Assembly: GCA_903893795.1 (NCBI GenBank)
Contig: CAITNO010000141.1
Span: forward strand, 1-64,000
Length of the DNA stretch: 64,000 bases
Direction: 5' to 3'
From: Candidatus Hydrogenedentota bacterium
GTDB taxonomy: Bacteria > Hydrogenedentota > Hydrogenedentia > Hydrogenedentales > CAITNO01
Below are positions 8,144-18,602 of the stretch, piece after piece (positions within the stretch are counted from its first letter, which is position 1; every line of letters starts with the position of its first letter). The position numbers were made by a program, and so were the translations under genes. The notes under the pieces are model-generated. The model made no database searches, was not told the DNA's origin, and worked only from the letters and a program-made list of their open reading frames with translations.

Positions 8144-10561
8144 ATGCCCAAGTCTCATCGAAAAGAACGGCTGCTCCCCGCCCTGCTGCTGGTGGACGAC
8201 AAGCGCGCCAATCTGGACGCGCTGGCCGCGGTGCTGCACGCTGAAATGCCCGGATGCCGCGTGCTGATGACCTCGTCCCCCGAAAAGGCCTTTGTCCTGG
8301 CGGCGGACGGCACGGTGGACTGCGCCGTCATCGACCTGAACATGCCCGAGATCAGCGGCATCGAACTCTGCCGCAGGCTCAAGGCGGACCCGCGCACCGA
8401 CTATTTCCCCATTCTGCTCACCACCGACGAAAACACCGACGCGCGGACCCGCGTGGCCGGCCTGGAGGCCGGTGCCGACGACCTGCTCGACCGCTCCTCC
8501 GAACCGGTCGAACTCATGGCGAAAATCCGGGTCATGCTGCGCATCAACCGCGCGGAAAAGGAGCTGCGGGCCGTGAACCGGCGCCTGGCCGAAGTGGCCG
8601 AGGGCCGCGCCCGCGACCTGCACGAGGTGGACCAGCGCCACCGACTGGTCTTCGATGCCAGCGGCGAGGCGATTATTGTCTTTGAGGTCAAGGCCGGGGG
8701 CGTCGCCGGGCGCGTGCTCGAAATGAACGACACCGCCTGCCGATGGCTGGGCTACAGCCGCGAGGAGGCGGCGCGCCTCACGCTGCGGGAACTCTCCACT
8801 CCGGACCGGGTCCAGGGCCTCCAGGGGCGCATTGAAAGCATCCTCCAGCACCGCCAGCTCACGTTTGAAACGCCCCTGCTGGGCAAGGACGGCAGACAGT
8901 TGCCCATGTCCATCACGGCCGGCGTCATCGACACCGCCGAAGGGCGCGCGATTGTCGCCGTGGCGCGCTATGCGACAGAGGGCGCAGGCCCGCAGGACCA
9001 CGAATACAACTTCCTGGCCGAAATGGGCCAGATGATCTACGACTGCAACATCATGACGGGCAAGATCACCTGGGGCGGCGCGGTCACCCAGGTCATGGGC
9101 TACACCCCGGCCGAGATGCGCGCCATGGGCTGGCGCCGCTGGCAGCGGCGCATTCATTCGGAGGACCGGAGCCGCGTGCTCGCGCGGCTGTCGGAGGCCC
9201 TCGAAACCGTCGGCAGGTACCAGATGGAGTACCGCGTCCTCCACAGGTCCGGCGACGAGCGCCACATTGAGGACACAGGCGTTGCCCTGCCCGGCGAAAA
9301 CGGCCGCGCCGTGCGCGTCATCGGCGCCATGAAGGACGTCACCGCCCGCATCGGCATGGAGGAGGAGCGCCGCCGCCTCGAGCACGAGATGCAGCATTCG
9401 CAGCGCCTCGAAAGCCTCGGCGTGCTGGCAGGCGGCATCGCCCACGATTTCAACAACATCCTCGCCGGAATCATCGGCCTCACCGACCTCGCCATCCGCG
9501 ACCTGCCCGCCAAGTCCCGGCCGCGCGGCGACCTCGTCGAGGCGCTGCAGGCCGCCCACCGCGCCAAGGACCTGGTCAAGCAGATTCTCATCTTCAGCCG
9601 CCAGTCCGGGCGGGAGCGCGCCCCCATCTATCTCCACATCATCGCCCGCGAGGCCATCAAGCTGCTCCGCGCCACCCTTCCCGCCAATATCGAGATCATC
9701 GACAGCGTGGACGTGGGCTCTGGCACCGCCATGGCAAACGCGGCCCAGGTGCACCAGGTCCTCATGAACTTCTGCACCAACGCCGCCCACGCCATGAAGA
9801 AAAAGGGCGGCAGGCTCGAGGTGAAGGTGGCCAATGTGGAGGTGGACGAGCGCCTTGCCGCGGGCCATCCGAAACTGCACGTCGGCCCCTACGTGCGCAT
9901 CTCCGTAAGCGACAACGGCCACGGCATGTCCCCCGCCGTGCTGACCCGCGTCTTCGACCCCTTCTTCACCACCAAGGGACCCGGCGAGGGCACCGGCATG
10001 GGCCTCGCCGTCGTGCACGGCATCATCTCGGACCACGAGGGCGCCGTCATGGCCGAAAGCCGCGTCGGTGTCGGCGCCTCCTTCCACGCTTATCTGCCCC
10101 GGGTCGCCAACATGGCCGTCGAGGAAACGCCCCGCGTGGAGCACCTCTCCGGCGGCAGGGAGCGCATCCTTTTCGTGGACGACGACGAGGCAGTGCTCCG
10201 CTTTGCCAATCTCGCCCTCCCCCGGCTCGGCTTCACCGTCACCCTCTGCAAGAACGCCCAGGAGGCCCTCGACGCCGTGGACCGCTCCGTCATCGGTTTT
10301 GACATCGCCATCACGGACCAGATTATGCCCGGCATGGCCGGCACCGACCTCGCCGCCGAACTCACCCGGCGGCGCCCCGGACTGCCCATCATCCTCTTCA
10401 CCGGCTACAGCGACCAGATGCCCTCCGCCCAATGGCGCGATGCCGGCATACGCAGTGTGCTGGTCAAGCCCGTCACCGTGAAGGACCTCGTCGACGAGAT
10501 AAGACGGGTCATCGGCGACCCGGACGGAACCAAGAAGAAGTTCCCCACCGGTCTGGCATGA
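8144..10561 (+). CDS. hybrid sensor histidine kinase with N- and C-terminal receiver domains
   Basis: 805 residues, no transmembrane segment, so probably a soluble kinase. Domains: receiver 1 (about 12-130; LLVDDK, phospho-Asp 64 in VIDLNMPEISG), a coiled linker, two PAS-like domains (about 165-285 and 295-400), HisKA with GGIAHDFNNILAG (His about 434), HATPase_c with NFCTNAAHAM, DNGHGMS and GTGMGLAVVHGI, then receiver 2 (LFVDDDEAV; Asp about 725 in ITDQIMPGMAG). The start has CGGAGG 7 bases upstream. No separate regulator is adjacent, so its output is probably by phosphotransfer elsewhere. Divergent from rmlC. Confidence 0.93.
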   Translation: MPKSHRKERLLPALLLVDDKRANLDALAAVLHAEMPGCRVLMTSSPEKAFVLAADGTVDCAVIDLNMPEISGIELCRRLKADPRTDYFPILLTTDENTDARTRVAGLEAGADDLLDRSSEPVELMAKIRVMLRINRAEKELRAVNRRLAEVAEGRARDLHEVDQRHRLVFDASGEAIIVFEVKAGGVAGRVLEMNDTACRWLGYSREEAARLTLRELSTPDRVQGLQGRIESILQHRQLTFETPLLGKDGRQLPMSITAGVIDTAEGRAIVAVARYATEGAGPQDHEYNFLAEMGQMIYDCNIMTGKITWGGAVTQVMGYTPAEMRAMGWRRWQRRIHSEDRSRVLARLSEALETVGRYQMEYRVLHRSGDERHIEDTGVALPGENGRAVRVIGAMKDVTARIGMEEERRRLEHEMQHSQRLESLGVLAGGIAHDFNNILAGIIGLTDLAIRDLPAKSRPRGDLVEALQAAHRAKDLVKQILIFSRQSGRERAPIYLHIIAREAIKLLRATLPANIEIIDSVDVGSGTAMANAAQVHQVLMNFCTNAAHAMKKKGGRLEVKVANVEVDERLAAGHPKLHVGPYVRISVSDNGHGMSPAVLTRVFDPFFTTKGPGEGTGMGLAVVHGIISDHEGAVMAESRVGVGASFHAYLPRVANMAVEETPRVEHLSGGRERILFVDDDEAVLRFANLALPRLGFTVTLCKNAQEALDAVDRSVIGFDIAITDQIMPGMAGTDLAAELTRRRPGLPIILFTGYSDQMPSAQWRDAGIRSVLVKPVTVKDLVDEIRRVIGDPDGTKKKFPTGLA

Positions 10562-10568
10562 ACGCATG

Positions 10569-10600
10569 AAAAAGGCGCGCCAACCCGAAGGCGGCGCGCC
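10569..10600 (-). terminator. rho-independent terminator of the small secreted protein gene
   Basis: Read on the minus strand: GGCGCGCC, an 11-base loop, GGCGCGCC (self-complementary arms), then TTTTT. It lies 27 bases beyond the minus-strand stop at 10628 and just after the convergent kinase gene. Confidence 0.75.
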
Positions 10601-10627
10601 CAATAATCTGTGCTGTGTGCGCGGGGA

Positions 10628-11257
10628 CTACTTGGCCAGCTTGAGCAGATTACCCGAACCGTCCAGATGATGCACCCCGTGGTTGCTCATCTGCACCGGC
10701 ACATACTTGCGCTGCGCCTTTTCCACGTTCGTCTCTTTAATAACCAGCGGCTTTGTGCCGGGCGCCGGTTCCGACGGAAGCACCGTCGAAGGGGCCGGCT
10801 TGCGGAATTCCGCGCCGGGATCGGCCGCCTCGGCGGGCTTCTGATCTTCCGGGCACTTTCCGCACGACTCCGCCCCGCAGCAGTCCTTCTTTGTCTCGTT
10901 GTTGATTACCACCATCGCCGCCTGCTCATAGGAAAGCGACTTGGCGTCCTTCTTCGGCGGCAGCGGTGCGCCCACAATGCCCTTGCCCACGCTCGTGGCC
11001 AGGCTGCCCGTACCCTTCACCGACCCCAGCGCGCCCTCGGCCGCCATCGAGGCCGGGTCCTTCTGCACACCGCTCGCCAGGCCGTCCTTCGTGGACTGCA
11101 CCAGCGACTTCACTCCCACCCAGGTCCACTTCAGCGGACGCAGCGCGGGCTCTTCCGGATTGCCAAACTGGCCCGTGTACGTCGGCGGAACGGCTTCCGC
11201 CACGCAGGCGCACACCACTGCCAGCAACAGAACCACGGCAAACAACCTCGTCTTCAT
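10628..11257 (-). CDS. hypothetical secreted protein
   Basis: 209 residues, not recognised. An N-terminal signal peptide is clear (MKTRLFAVVLLLAVVCACVAEA, shown up to the likely cleavage region). The mature part is rich in Ala, Gly, Lys and Pro, with a Cys cluster CCGAESCGKC near the middle and a low-complexity Pro-rich stretch. The CACVAEA region could be read as a lipobox, but the fit is weak. It has its own terminator and no operon partners. Its function is unknown. Confidence 0.7.
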   Translation of the reverse strand: MKTRLFAVVLLLAVVCACVAEAVPPTYTGQFGNPEEPALRPLKWTWVGVKSLVQSTKDGLASGVQKDPASMAAEGALGSVKGTGSLATSVGKGIVGAPLPPKKDAKSLSYEQAAMVVINNETKKDCCGAESCGKCPEDQKPAEAADPGAEFRKPAPSTVLPSEPAPGTKPLVIKETNVEKAQRKYVPVQMSNHGVHHLDGSGNLLKLAK

Positions 11258-11690
11258 GCTCTATCCCTCTCTGACTCGGGCATACACCCAAGGATATACC
11301 GCAAAATCGGCCCGCCAGTCAAAGCACGGTCCGCAACTCATTTGTCAAGAGTATATTCTATCGTACCCGGACCCATTTGTCCAGTCCCAGAATTTCGGGC
11401 AGATCCCTATTATGAGGCAACGGGGCCGTCCCGCATCTAAAAGGGGACAGTCACATTTTACAGGGGGCAAAAAGCTTACCCATACTGGAAACAGGTGTAT
11501 CTCAGAATTTGACAGCTTGGCCTTTTGGGTGGTACTATTCTGCGTCTTGACAAGGTGCATGCGGGTGAATCCTGCCCAAACGACGCCATATTTGCCATTT
11601 GAGCGCGTCGGCGAGTCCCTTAAGTTGTTGCTATTCCTTGTCTTAGGGTGAAGTGCCCAAACCGCGTCATCATGAGGCCAAGGTCGAATT
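11258..11690. other. intergenic region upstream of dnaG
   Basis: 433 bases with no supportable gene. It contains a partial GGGGACAGTC-type repeat (about 11451-11470) and a TTGACA hexamer at 11547-11552 that could belong to the dnaG-rpoD promoter, although no matching -10 is obvious 17 bases downstream. Confidence 0.5.
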
Positions 11691-13478
11691 TTGCTGAAGT
11701 TTTCCCGTGATACTGTTGCCCAGGTGCTTGCCGCCGTCGACATTGTCGAGATTATCGGCGCACGCCTGAGCCTGAAACCGTCGGGAGGAAGCCGCTTCAA
11801 GGGGCTCTCGCCGTTCACAAACGAGAAAACCCCCTCGTTTATCGTGAGCCGCGACCGCCAGATGTATCACTGTTTCAGCAGCGGCAAGGGCGGCGACGCG
11901 CTCACTTTCCTAATGGAATATGAGGGCCTGAGCTTCTCCGAGGCGCTGCGCAAGCTGGCCGACCAGGCGGGCATCCGGCTGGCCATGCCCAGCGAGGGCG
12001 ACGACCGCGAGGAATACCTGCGCGGACAACTGTTGGAACTGGGCAAGTTTGCGGCCGACCACTATCGCCGCCAACTGCTGGACCGCACGGTGGGTGAGAC
12101 AGGACGGGCCTATCTGGCCAAACGCAAGATTGGCGCCGAGACCGCCGAGAAATTCGGCGTCGGCTTTGCCCCCGAAGCCTGGACGCACCTGTACGACGCC
12201 GCCGTGCACCGCCAGTATAAGGAATATGTGCTGGAGGCCTCGGGCCTGTTCCGCCGGGGCGAGCGCAGCGACCGAGGCATGTACGATTTTTTCCGGAACC
12301 GGCTTATTTTTCCGATCCGGGATGTTTCAGGCAACGTGGTGGCCTTTGGCGGCCGTGATTTGGGCGACAGCCCGGCGAAGTACATCAACTCGCCCGAAAC
12401 GCAGGTATATAAGAAAGCCCGGGTGCTCTACGGCCTCTTCGAGGCCCGCGACGCCTTGCGGCGCGAGAAATATGCGATCCTCGTTGAGGGTTACTTTGAC
12501 TTGATACGCTGCTTCGACGGCGGCGTGGAAAACGTGGTCGCGAGTTGCGGCACGGCCCTGACCGAGCAGCAGGCGGCCCTTATCCGGCGCTATGTGCCGG
12601 AGGTGGTGGTGGTCTATGACGGCGATGCGGCGGGCATCAAGGCGGCCCTGAAAGGCACCTCGATCCTGACGGCCTCGGGACTGCGCGTGCGCGCCCTGGC
12701 GCTGCCCAAAGGCCAGGACCCGGACGATTTCGTGCGCGACAACGGCGCCGACGCCTTTCGCGCCTTGCTGGCGGATGCGCCCGATTTCTTGACCTTTTAC
12801 GTGGACATGACCCGCGACCGCAGCAATACGGTCGAGGGGCGCTCCGAAGTGGCCCATGAGCTCTTTCAGATCCTGCGCGGCATGGCCGACAAGCTCCGCG
12901 TGGACGAGTATCTGCGGCTCATTGCCAAGGCGCTGGGCCTGCACGAGTGGGCCTGCCGCCGAGAATACGAGCAGTTTTGCCGCGGTGCCGAAGAGCGCGG
13001 CAGTGCGGTGCGAAACCCGGCACCCTCTTCGGGCGTCGAAGACAAGCCGCACAAGGACGATGTTGATTTTATTGCGGCCCTGATAGCCTTTCCGGCCATG
13101 CGCAGGCCCGTGGGCATGGCCCTGGCCGAACTGACGCTGCCGGAAACGCCGCTGGCCGAGGTGCTGGGCTGGGTTCTGGCCCAGCCGGACAGTTGCCGGC
13201 CCGCCGAGGCGGTGGCCGAATTTGAAAGCGAGGGCGCCCGGCGGCTGCTGTCGGCCGCGGCGCTCACCGAGATACTGGCCGAGGACGAGCAAAAGGCCCT
13301 CGATTTGGTGAAGCGGCGCTCCGGCGCGCTGGCCCGAGAGGCCCTGCGCCTGGAAACGGAACGGGTGCTCGACGACCTGCGCCGGGCAGAGCGCGACGGA
13401 GACAGCGAGCGCATGCTGGAACTGCTCCGGGCGCGCACGGAATTAAGCAAGAAGCTGGACACTTTGTCGGTGACATAA
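11691..13478 (+). CDS. dnaG: DNA primase DnaG with degenerate zinc ribbon
   Basis: 595 residues. It makes RNA primers at the replication fork. TTG is the only reasonable start (a stop lies just upstream) and has AAGG 7 bases before it. The CHC2 domain is clearly recognisable (PFTNEKTPSF, YHCFSSGKGGDALTFL), but the four metal ligands of the family read Ser40, Thr43, Cys61 and Ser64, so only one of Cys-His-Cys-Cys is kept. The catalytic core follows with TOPRIM motifs VEGYFDLI and VVYDGDAAG, then a C-terminal helicase-interaction region. It is 81 bases upstream of rpoD, the conserved macromolecular-synthesis pairing, here without rpsU. Confidence 0.95.
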   Translation: MLKFSRDTVAQVLAAVDIVEIIGARLSLKPSGGSRFKGLSPFTNEKTPSFIVSRDRQMYHCFSSGKGGDALTFLMEYEGLSFSEALRKLADQAGIRLAMPSEGDDREEYLRGQLLELGKFAADHYRRQLLDRTVGETGRAYLAKRKIGAETAEKFGVGFAPEAWTHLYDAAVHRQYKEYVLEASGLFRRGERSDRGMYDFFRNRLIFPIRDVSGNVVAFGGRDLGDSPAKYINSPETQVYKKARVLYGLFEARDALRREKYAILVEGYFDLIRCFDGGVENVVASCGTALTEQQAALIRRYVPEVVVVYDGDAAGIKAALKGTSILTASGLRVRALALPKGQDPDDFVRDNGADAFRALLADAPDFLTFYVDMTRDRSNTVEGRSEVAHELFQILRGMADKLRVDEYLRLIAKALGLHEWACRREYEQFCRGAEERGSAVRNPAPSSGVEDKPHKDDVDFIAALIAFPAMRRPVGMALAELTLPETPLAEVLGWVLAQPDSCRPAEAVAEFESEGARRLLSAAALTEILAEDEQKALDLVKRRSGALAREALRLETERVLDDLRRAERDGDSERMLELLRARTELSKKLDTLSVT

Positions 13479-13559
13479 GGCATTGGACACCGAGCCGCCT
13501 GTGGTGAGACGGCACGGTTCTGAATTGATGCGGATACAACCATTGAGTTGAGGGCAACG

Positions 13560-15335
<1,776 letters not shown>

Positions 15336-15380
15336 CCCCTACGCCCGGACCATGCCGCCTCATTGTCAATTGTCCATTAA

Positions 15381-15402
15381 TTCTGGAACCTAAGTTCCAG
15401 AA
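15381..15402. repeat. perfect 9-bp inverted repeat after rpoD
   Basis: TTCTGGAAC-CTAA-GTTCCAGAA, 46 bases after the rpoD stop and just before the tRNA promoter region. There is no U tract, so it is a weak terminator candidate or an operator-like palindrome. A TATACT box at 15408-15413, 11 bases before the tRNA, is a candidate -10. Confidence 0.5.
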
Positions 15403-15423
15403 TCCATTATACTTCCCAAACAC

Positions 15424-15500
15424 GGGCCTTTAGCTCAGTTGGTTAGAGCAGGAGACTCATAATCTCTTGGTCGTAGGTTCGAGTCCTACAGGGCCCACCA
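15424..15500 (+). tRNA. tRNA-Met (CAT anticodon)
   Basis: 77 bases folding as a complete cloverleaf: acceptor GGGCCTT/AGGGCCC, D arm GCTC...GAGC, anticodon arm GGAGA-CTCATAA-TCTCT with anticodon CAT, T arm GTAGG-TTCGAGT-CCTAC, and encoded CCA. The first pair is G-C, unlike typical initiator tRNA, so it is elongator Met or, less likely, tRNA-Ile2 whose CAT is modified by TilS. Its 3' half is the attachment site of the adjacent element, which restores the full tRNA sequence. Confidence 0.95.
15454..15500 (+). repeat. attL: tRNA-Met 3' end, left boundary of the integrated element
   Basis: 47 bases from the anticodon loop to CCA are repeated at 22799-22845 with a single mismatch (G at 15491, A at 22836). 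The sequence diverges immediately on both sides, which defines the att core. Confidence 0.92.
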
Positions 15501-15508
15501 TTGAACAA

Positions 15509-15544
15509 TAAGGACTTGCAGAGATTCTGTGAGTCCTTTTTTTA
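15509..15544 (+). terminator. terminator after tRNA-Met
   Basis: AGGACTTGCAGA-GAT-TCTGTGAGTCCT forms a near-complete stem, followed by a run of T. It belongs to the element side of attL; a different terminator follows attR at the other end. Confidence 0.7.
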
Positions 15545-15834
15545 TGCCAAAACGCCCCCGTGGGGGAATTTTGGGGGAATTCGTTTCACGTCATGGGCAT
15601 GCCCCGCCAATTTCACCCTTCCAGAGACAGGCAAAAACACCGGATTAAACGGCCAATTCCCCCACCACTCCCCCATAGGGCCATGGGGGAGTGATGAACC
15701 CCTTTGATAACAGGGCTTTACGGTATATGGCGAAAAGATTGCAAGTCTTGCTATTGCAATTTCCCGCCATTTGCCCTATACTGTCAACAGGTTTCCGCGC
15801 TTGTTGCGGGAAGTCACGGCAAAGGATGCAAGCC
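15545..15834. other. left end of the element, upstream of the integrase
   Basis: No gene is supported. It holds GGGGGAATT twice (about 15560-15580), the 24-bp sequence at 15654-15677 that recurs inverted at the right end, and a perfect 10-bp inverted repeat ACTCCCCCAT/ATGGGGGAGT with a 6-base loop (15667-15692). These are candidate integrase arm sites or operators. The integrase promoter must also lie here. Confidence 0.6.
15654..15677 (+). repeat. left copy of a 24-bp terminal inverted repeat in the element
   Basis: Begins CAATTCCCCCACCACTCCC. The reverse complement of 22661-22684 matches it at 23 of 24 positions. The two copies lie roughly 150-160 bases inside attL and attR. Confidence 0.8.
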
Positions 15835-16944
15835 ATGGCGTACGTTGAAACACGCAAGACGGCAGACGGCAAGACAACCTATCGCGCCCAAATTCGCCGC
15901 AAAGGGGCACCGACAATAAACCAGACGTTCGCCCGCTTGACGGATGCGAAGAAATGGGCAGGGACAACCGAAGCCGACATCCGCGCCGGGCGGTATGTGG
16001 GCGACGCCGAAGCCCAAAAGCACACCTTGGGCGATGCGGTTGACCGCTATGTGCGCGACGTGTTGCCGCGTAAGCGCCCCGGCACTTCATACGGGCAAGG
16101 GATACAGCTTGCATGGATAAAAGAGCGCATCGGGCATTTGACGCTGGCCGAAGTCACCGCGCCCGTGGTCGTTGAACTCCGCGACGCGCTCACCCTGCAA
16201 GCACCGGGAAAGAAACCTGTGGGGCCAGCAACAGTCCGGCGCTATTTGGCCGTCCTGAGTCACCTACTTTCCGTGGCCGTGAAGGAATGGGGCTGGATGG
16301 ATGATAGCCCCATGCGCAAGGTGTCCAAGCCCAAGGAACCGCAAGGCCGCATCCGGTATCTAAGCGATGATGAACGCGCCGCCCTGCTGGCCGCATGCAA
16401 GGAAAGCCGATCCCCCGTCCTGCATGACATTGTGCTTGTCCTGTTGTGCACCGCCGCCCGCCGTTCTGAAATTGAGAATCTGCGCTGGCCCGAAGTGGAC
16501 TTTTCGCAGAATCAAATCATTCTGGAAGGGGCACGATCCAAGTCTGGATACCGCCGGGTAATCCCGTTAGTTGGGCCAGCATTTGACATACTCAAAGAGC
16601 GCGCCCGGTGGCGTCGGTTAGATACGGACTTGTGTTTTCCGGCACCGCCCCGGCATGGTCAGAAACCCAAGCCGTACAGCATTCAAAGCGCATGGGATTG
16701 GGCCATAGCACGGGCTGAAATCAAGAATTTCCGCATGCACGACTTGCGGCACACGGCGCTGAGTTATCTGGCCATGAACGGCGCAAGTACCGCCGAACTC
16801 GCCGGGGTTGCGGGGCACCGTTCTTTGGCAATGACACAGAGGTACAGTCACATAAGCGAGACACACACCGGGGCCGTCATGGCGCGCATGGTTGAAAAGA
16901 TGATGCAACCCAAGCCCGACGCGGGGGAAGGGGCCGGGGCATGA
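15835..16944 (+). CDS. tyrosine recombinase / phage-type integrase
   Basis: 369 residues; catalyses site-specific insertion of the element into tRNA-Met. An N-terminal arm-binding region (about 1-65) and a SAM-like core-binding domain (about 70-165) precede the catalytic domain. The catalytic residues are all visible: Arg in CTAARRSEIENL, Lys in ARSKSGYRRV, HDLRHTALSYL, His in VAGHRSLA and the Tyr nucleophile in TQRYSHIS. The start at 15835 has AGG 9 bases upstream; the frame is open earlier. Its last bases overlap the next start (ATGA). Appears intact. Confidence 0.95.
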   Translation: MAYVETRKTADGKTTYRAQIRRKGAPTINQTFARLTDAKKWAGTTEADIRAGRYVGDAEAQKHTLGDAVDRYVRDVLPRKRPGTSYGQGIQLAWIKERIGHLTLAEVTAPVVVELRDALTLQAPGKKPVGPATVRRYLAVLSHLLSVAVKEWGWMDDSPMRKVSKPKEPQGRIRYLSDDERAALLAACKESRSPVLHDIVLVLLCTAARRSEIENLRWPEVDFSQNQIILEGARSKSGYRRVIPLVGPAFDILKERARWRRLDTDLCFPAPPRHGQKPKPYSIQSAWDWAIARAEIKNFRMHDLRHTALSYLAMNGASTAELAGVAGHRSLAMTQRYSHISETHTGAVMARMVEKMMQPKPDAGEGAGA

Positions 16945-17678
16945 AGAAGAAGCGTAAACACACGACGGGAGACGACCCAATCTACCGCACACCTTACATC
17001 ATGCTTGGCCGTGACAAATGGACAATCAGTTCCGAGGAAGGGAGCGAGGAAGGGAGCTGCCTAAGCCTCGTCCGCTATCTGGGCGTCGATGGCAACGCTG
17101 TTGATAAGCTGAACGACACGGAAATTGCGGGCATGAGTGCGGACTTTGGGTCGCTGTTTTGTCAAGTGTTAAGCTTGTATATACGCTATTGTGAGCGATA
17201 CCGGAACGAAGAGACTGACTTGTCTGGGAAGCATGTCCTGCAAAGTAACGAGATTTTGACTTACATTAGTCAACTCAAGGACGCTTCGCCTGATATCCGC
17301 CGCGCTTCATTGAAGGGGTTCATTTTCGGCGGGGCATACGAGTATCTTTGTGCTCTTTGCAGTCCAACAGTTTCTACGGGTATGGCTGTTTACGATGGTA
17401 AAGAAGAATCCGCGAAGGTGCGCAAGAGCAATGGCACATATTACAAACGAAGGACAAAGCAGGACGGGATGATCGTTATTGCCACCCCTGCAAACACAAT
17501 GTCTTTCTACCTGAAATGCTTGAAGTCCGGCGACAGTCTTAAAGTCGCCATGCGCAAGACGTGCGATGAATTCAACATTAGATCAGAGCACACCGTTTAT
17601 AACCACCTGAGGGAAGTCAAAGAAACCGATCCTGCCCTTGCTGATGCCGTAGAAAAGGCAAAGGCCGCGCTCAAATAG
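16941..17678 (+). CDS. hypothetical protein of the integrated element
   Basis: 245 residues, not recognised, overlapping the integrase stop by 4 bases (ATGA) and so translationally coupled to it. The sequence starts KKKRKHTTGDDPIYRTPY, has a mixed alpha-helical middle with several Cys, and ends in a region (ATPANTMSFYLKCLKSG...FNIRSEHTVYNHLREV) that could be a winged-helix or HTH DNA-binding domain. It is less GC-rich than the surrounding genes. Followed by a good terminator. A role in regulating excision or replication is only a guess. Confidence 0.75.
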   Translation: MKKKRKHTTGDDPIYRTPYIMLGRDKWTISSEEGSEEGSCLSLVRYLGVDGNAVDKLNDTEIAGMSADFGSLFCQVLSLYIRYCERYRNEETDLSGKHVLQSNEILTYISQLKDASPDIRRASLKGFIFGGAYEYLCALCSPTVSTGMAVYDGKEESAKVRKSNGTYYKRRTKQDGMIVIATPANTMSFYLKCLKSGDSLKVAMRKTCDEFNIRSEHTVYNHLREVKETDPALADAVEKAKAALK

Positions 17679-17710
17679 CCCGATACCACAATCCCTGTCA
17701 ATGCCCTGCT

Positions 17711-17738
17711 AGCCCCGTGTTGGCGGGGCTTTTCTTTG
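17711..17738 (+). terminator. rho-independent terminator after the integrase operon
   Basis: AGCCCCG-TGTTGG-CGGGGCT stem followed by TTTCTTTG, 32 bases after the stop of the preceding gene. Confidence 0.8.
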
Positions 17739-17847
17739 TCTGTCAAGAACCTACTGCAAACTCTCGCTAGGTTGCATTTTTTCCGTGTCAAACTACGGAC
17801 ATGACAAGCAACACACCGGAAACGGTGAACGGAAAGGATAGAACGTC

Positions 17848-18096
17848 ATGCCCGAAACATCATGCAAGTGTAAGCCCACCACCACCCCCGCCGCGCCGGT
17901 TGTCCTGACCGTCGCCCAATTCGCAGAGCGCCACCCGTGGCCGACACAGAGGGCGCTCAGACACCTGATTTTCCATTCGCACCAAAACGGATTCGACGCC
18001 GTGATCCGCAGGTGCGGTTCCAGAGTGTTAATCCGTGAAGATGCGTTTTTCGCATGGCTGGAACGGCAGAGCCACGTCGGCAACGTGAACGCCTGA
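17848..18096 (+). CDS. excisionase-like helix-turn-helix protein
   Basis: 82 residues. After a Pro/Thr-rich start the pattern LTVAQFAERHPWPTQRALRHLIF...GFDAVIRRCGSRVLIREDAFFAWLE is that of small DNA-binding proteins encoded by phages and integrative elements, related to the AlpA/MerR-like excisionase fold. It would bend DNA at the att site or regulate the integrase. The ATG at 17848 is preceded by GGAAAGG. Its stop overlaps the start of the next gene (TGATG). Confidence 0.82.
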   Translation: MPETSCKCKPTTTPAAPVVLTVAQFAERHPWPTQRALRHLIFHSHQNGFDAVIRRCGSRVLIREDAFFAWLERQSHVGNVNA

Positions 18097-18602
18097 TGCC
18101 ACCCCGGTATGACAGTCCAGCCGCCGAACTCATGGCAGACGCGGAAACGTGCGCTATTGAGATTCTGGCCGCAGCCGTTGACCTCTTCGCGCTCGTCCAC
18201 AATGACGTTGTCGCGCAGATTCACGGCTTGCCGGAAACGATGGACTGTCTACCCAAGCCGGTGGCCGCGATGCTGGCCGAACTGAAGCACAGAGCCGAAT
18301 GGTCTGTTGCGGAAATGGGGCCGGTCATCATGCGCAACGTGTCCGCCGTGAAGCACTCTAGGTCATCGTACAACGTTCTACGGTGCATTCGTGTGATAAG
18401 TGAGGCAGAGGCCCAGAACCGCGCCATAAACGCCGCACACGACCTTCTCGACGCCGTCTATGCGATGAACCGCCCGGAAACCGAGAAACGCCTGCAAGCC
18501 CTTGTGGACGTTCTGAAAATCAGTCTGGAAAAAAGAAATGCGCCCGATGCTGTGGAAAGCGAAAACCGAGCGCGTAAGGAAAATCTACAATGCAAAGCAT
18601 AA
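18096..18602 (+). CDS. hypothetical helical protein of the integrated element
   Basis: 168 residues, unrecognised, predicted largely alpha-helical with many Ala and Glu residues. The start at 18096 overlaps the stop of the excisionase-like gene; an in-frame earlier ATG at 18054 is less likely. Its end overlaps the DUF3987 gene by 13 bases, so the three genes form a coupled unit. No motif suggests a function. Confidence 0.7.
   Translation: MPPRYDSPAAELMADAETCAIEILAAAVDLFALVHNDVVAQIHGLPETMDCLPKPVAAMLAELKHRAEWSVAEMGPVIMRNVSAVKHSRSSYNVLRCIRVISEAEAQNRAINAAHDLLDAVYAMNRPETEKRLQALVDVLKISLEKRNAPDAVESENRARKENLQCKA

Noticed and set aside
7466..10603. 1045-residue open frame on the minus strand opposite the hybrid kinase
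   Set aside because: Only its C-terminal 192 residues (rmlC) are real. The rest is the complementary shadow of the GC-rich kinase gene, with low-complexity Gly/His/Val content and no domain.
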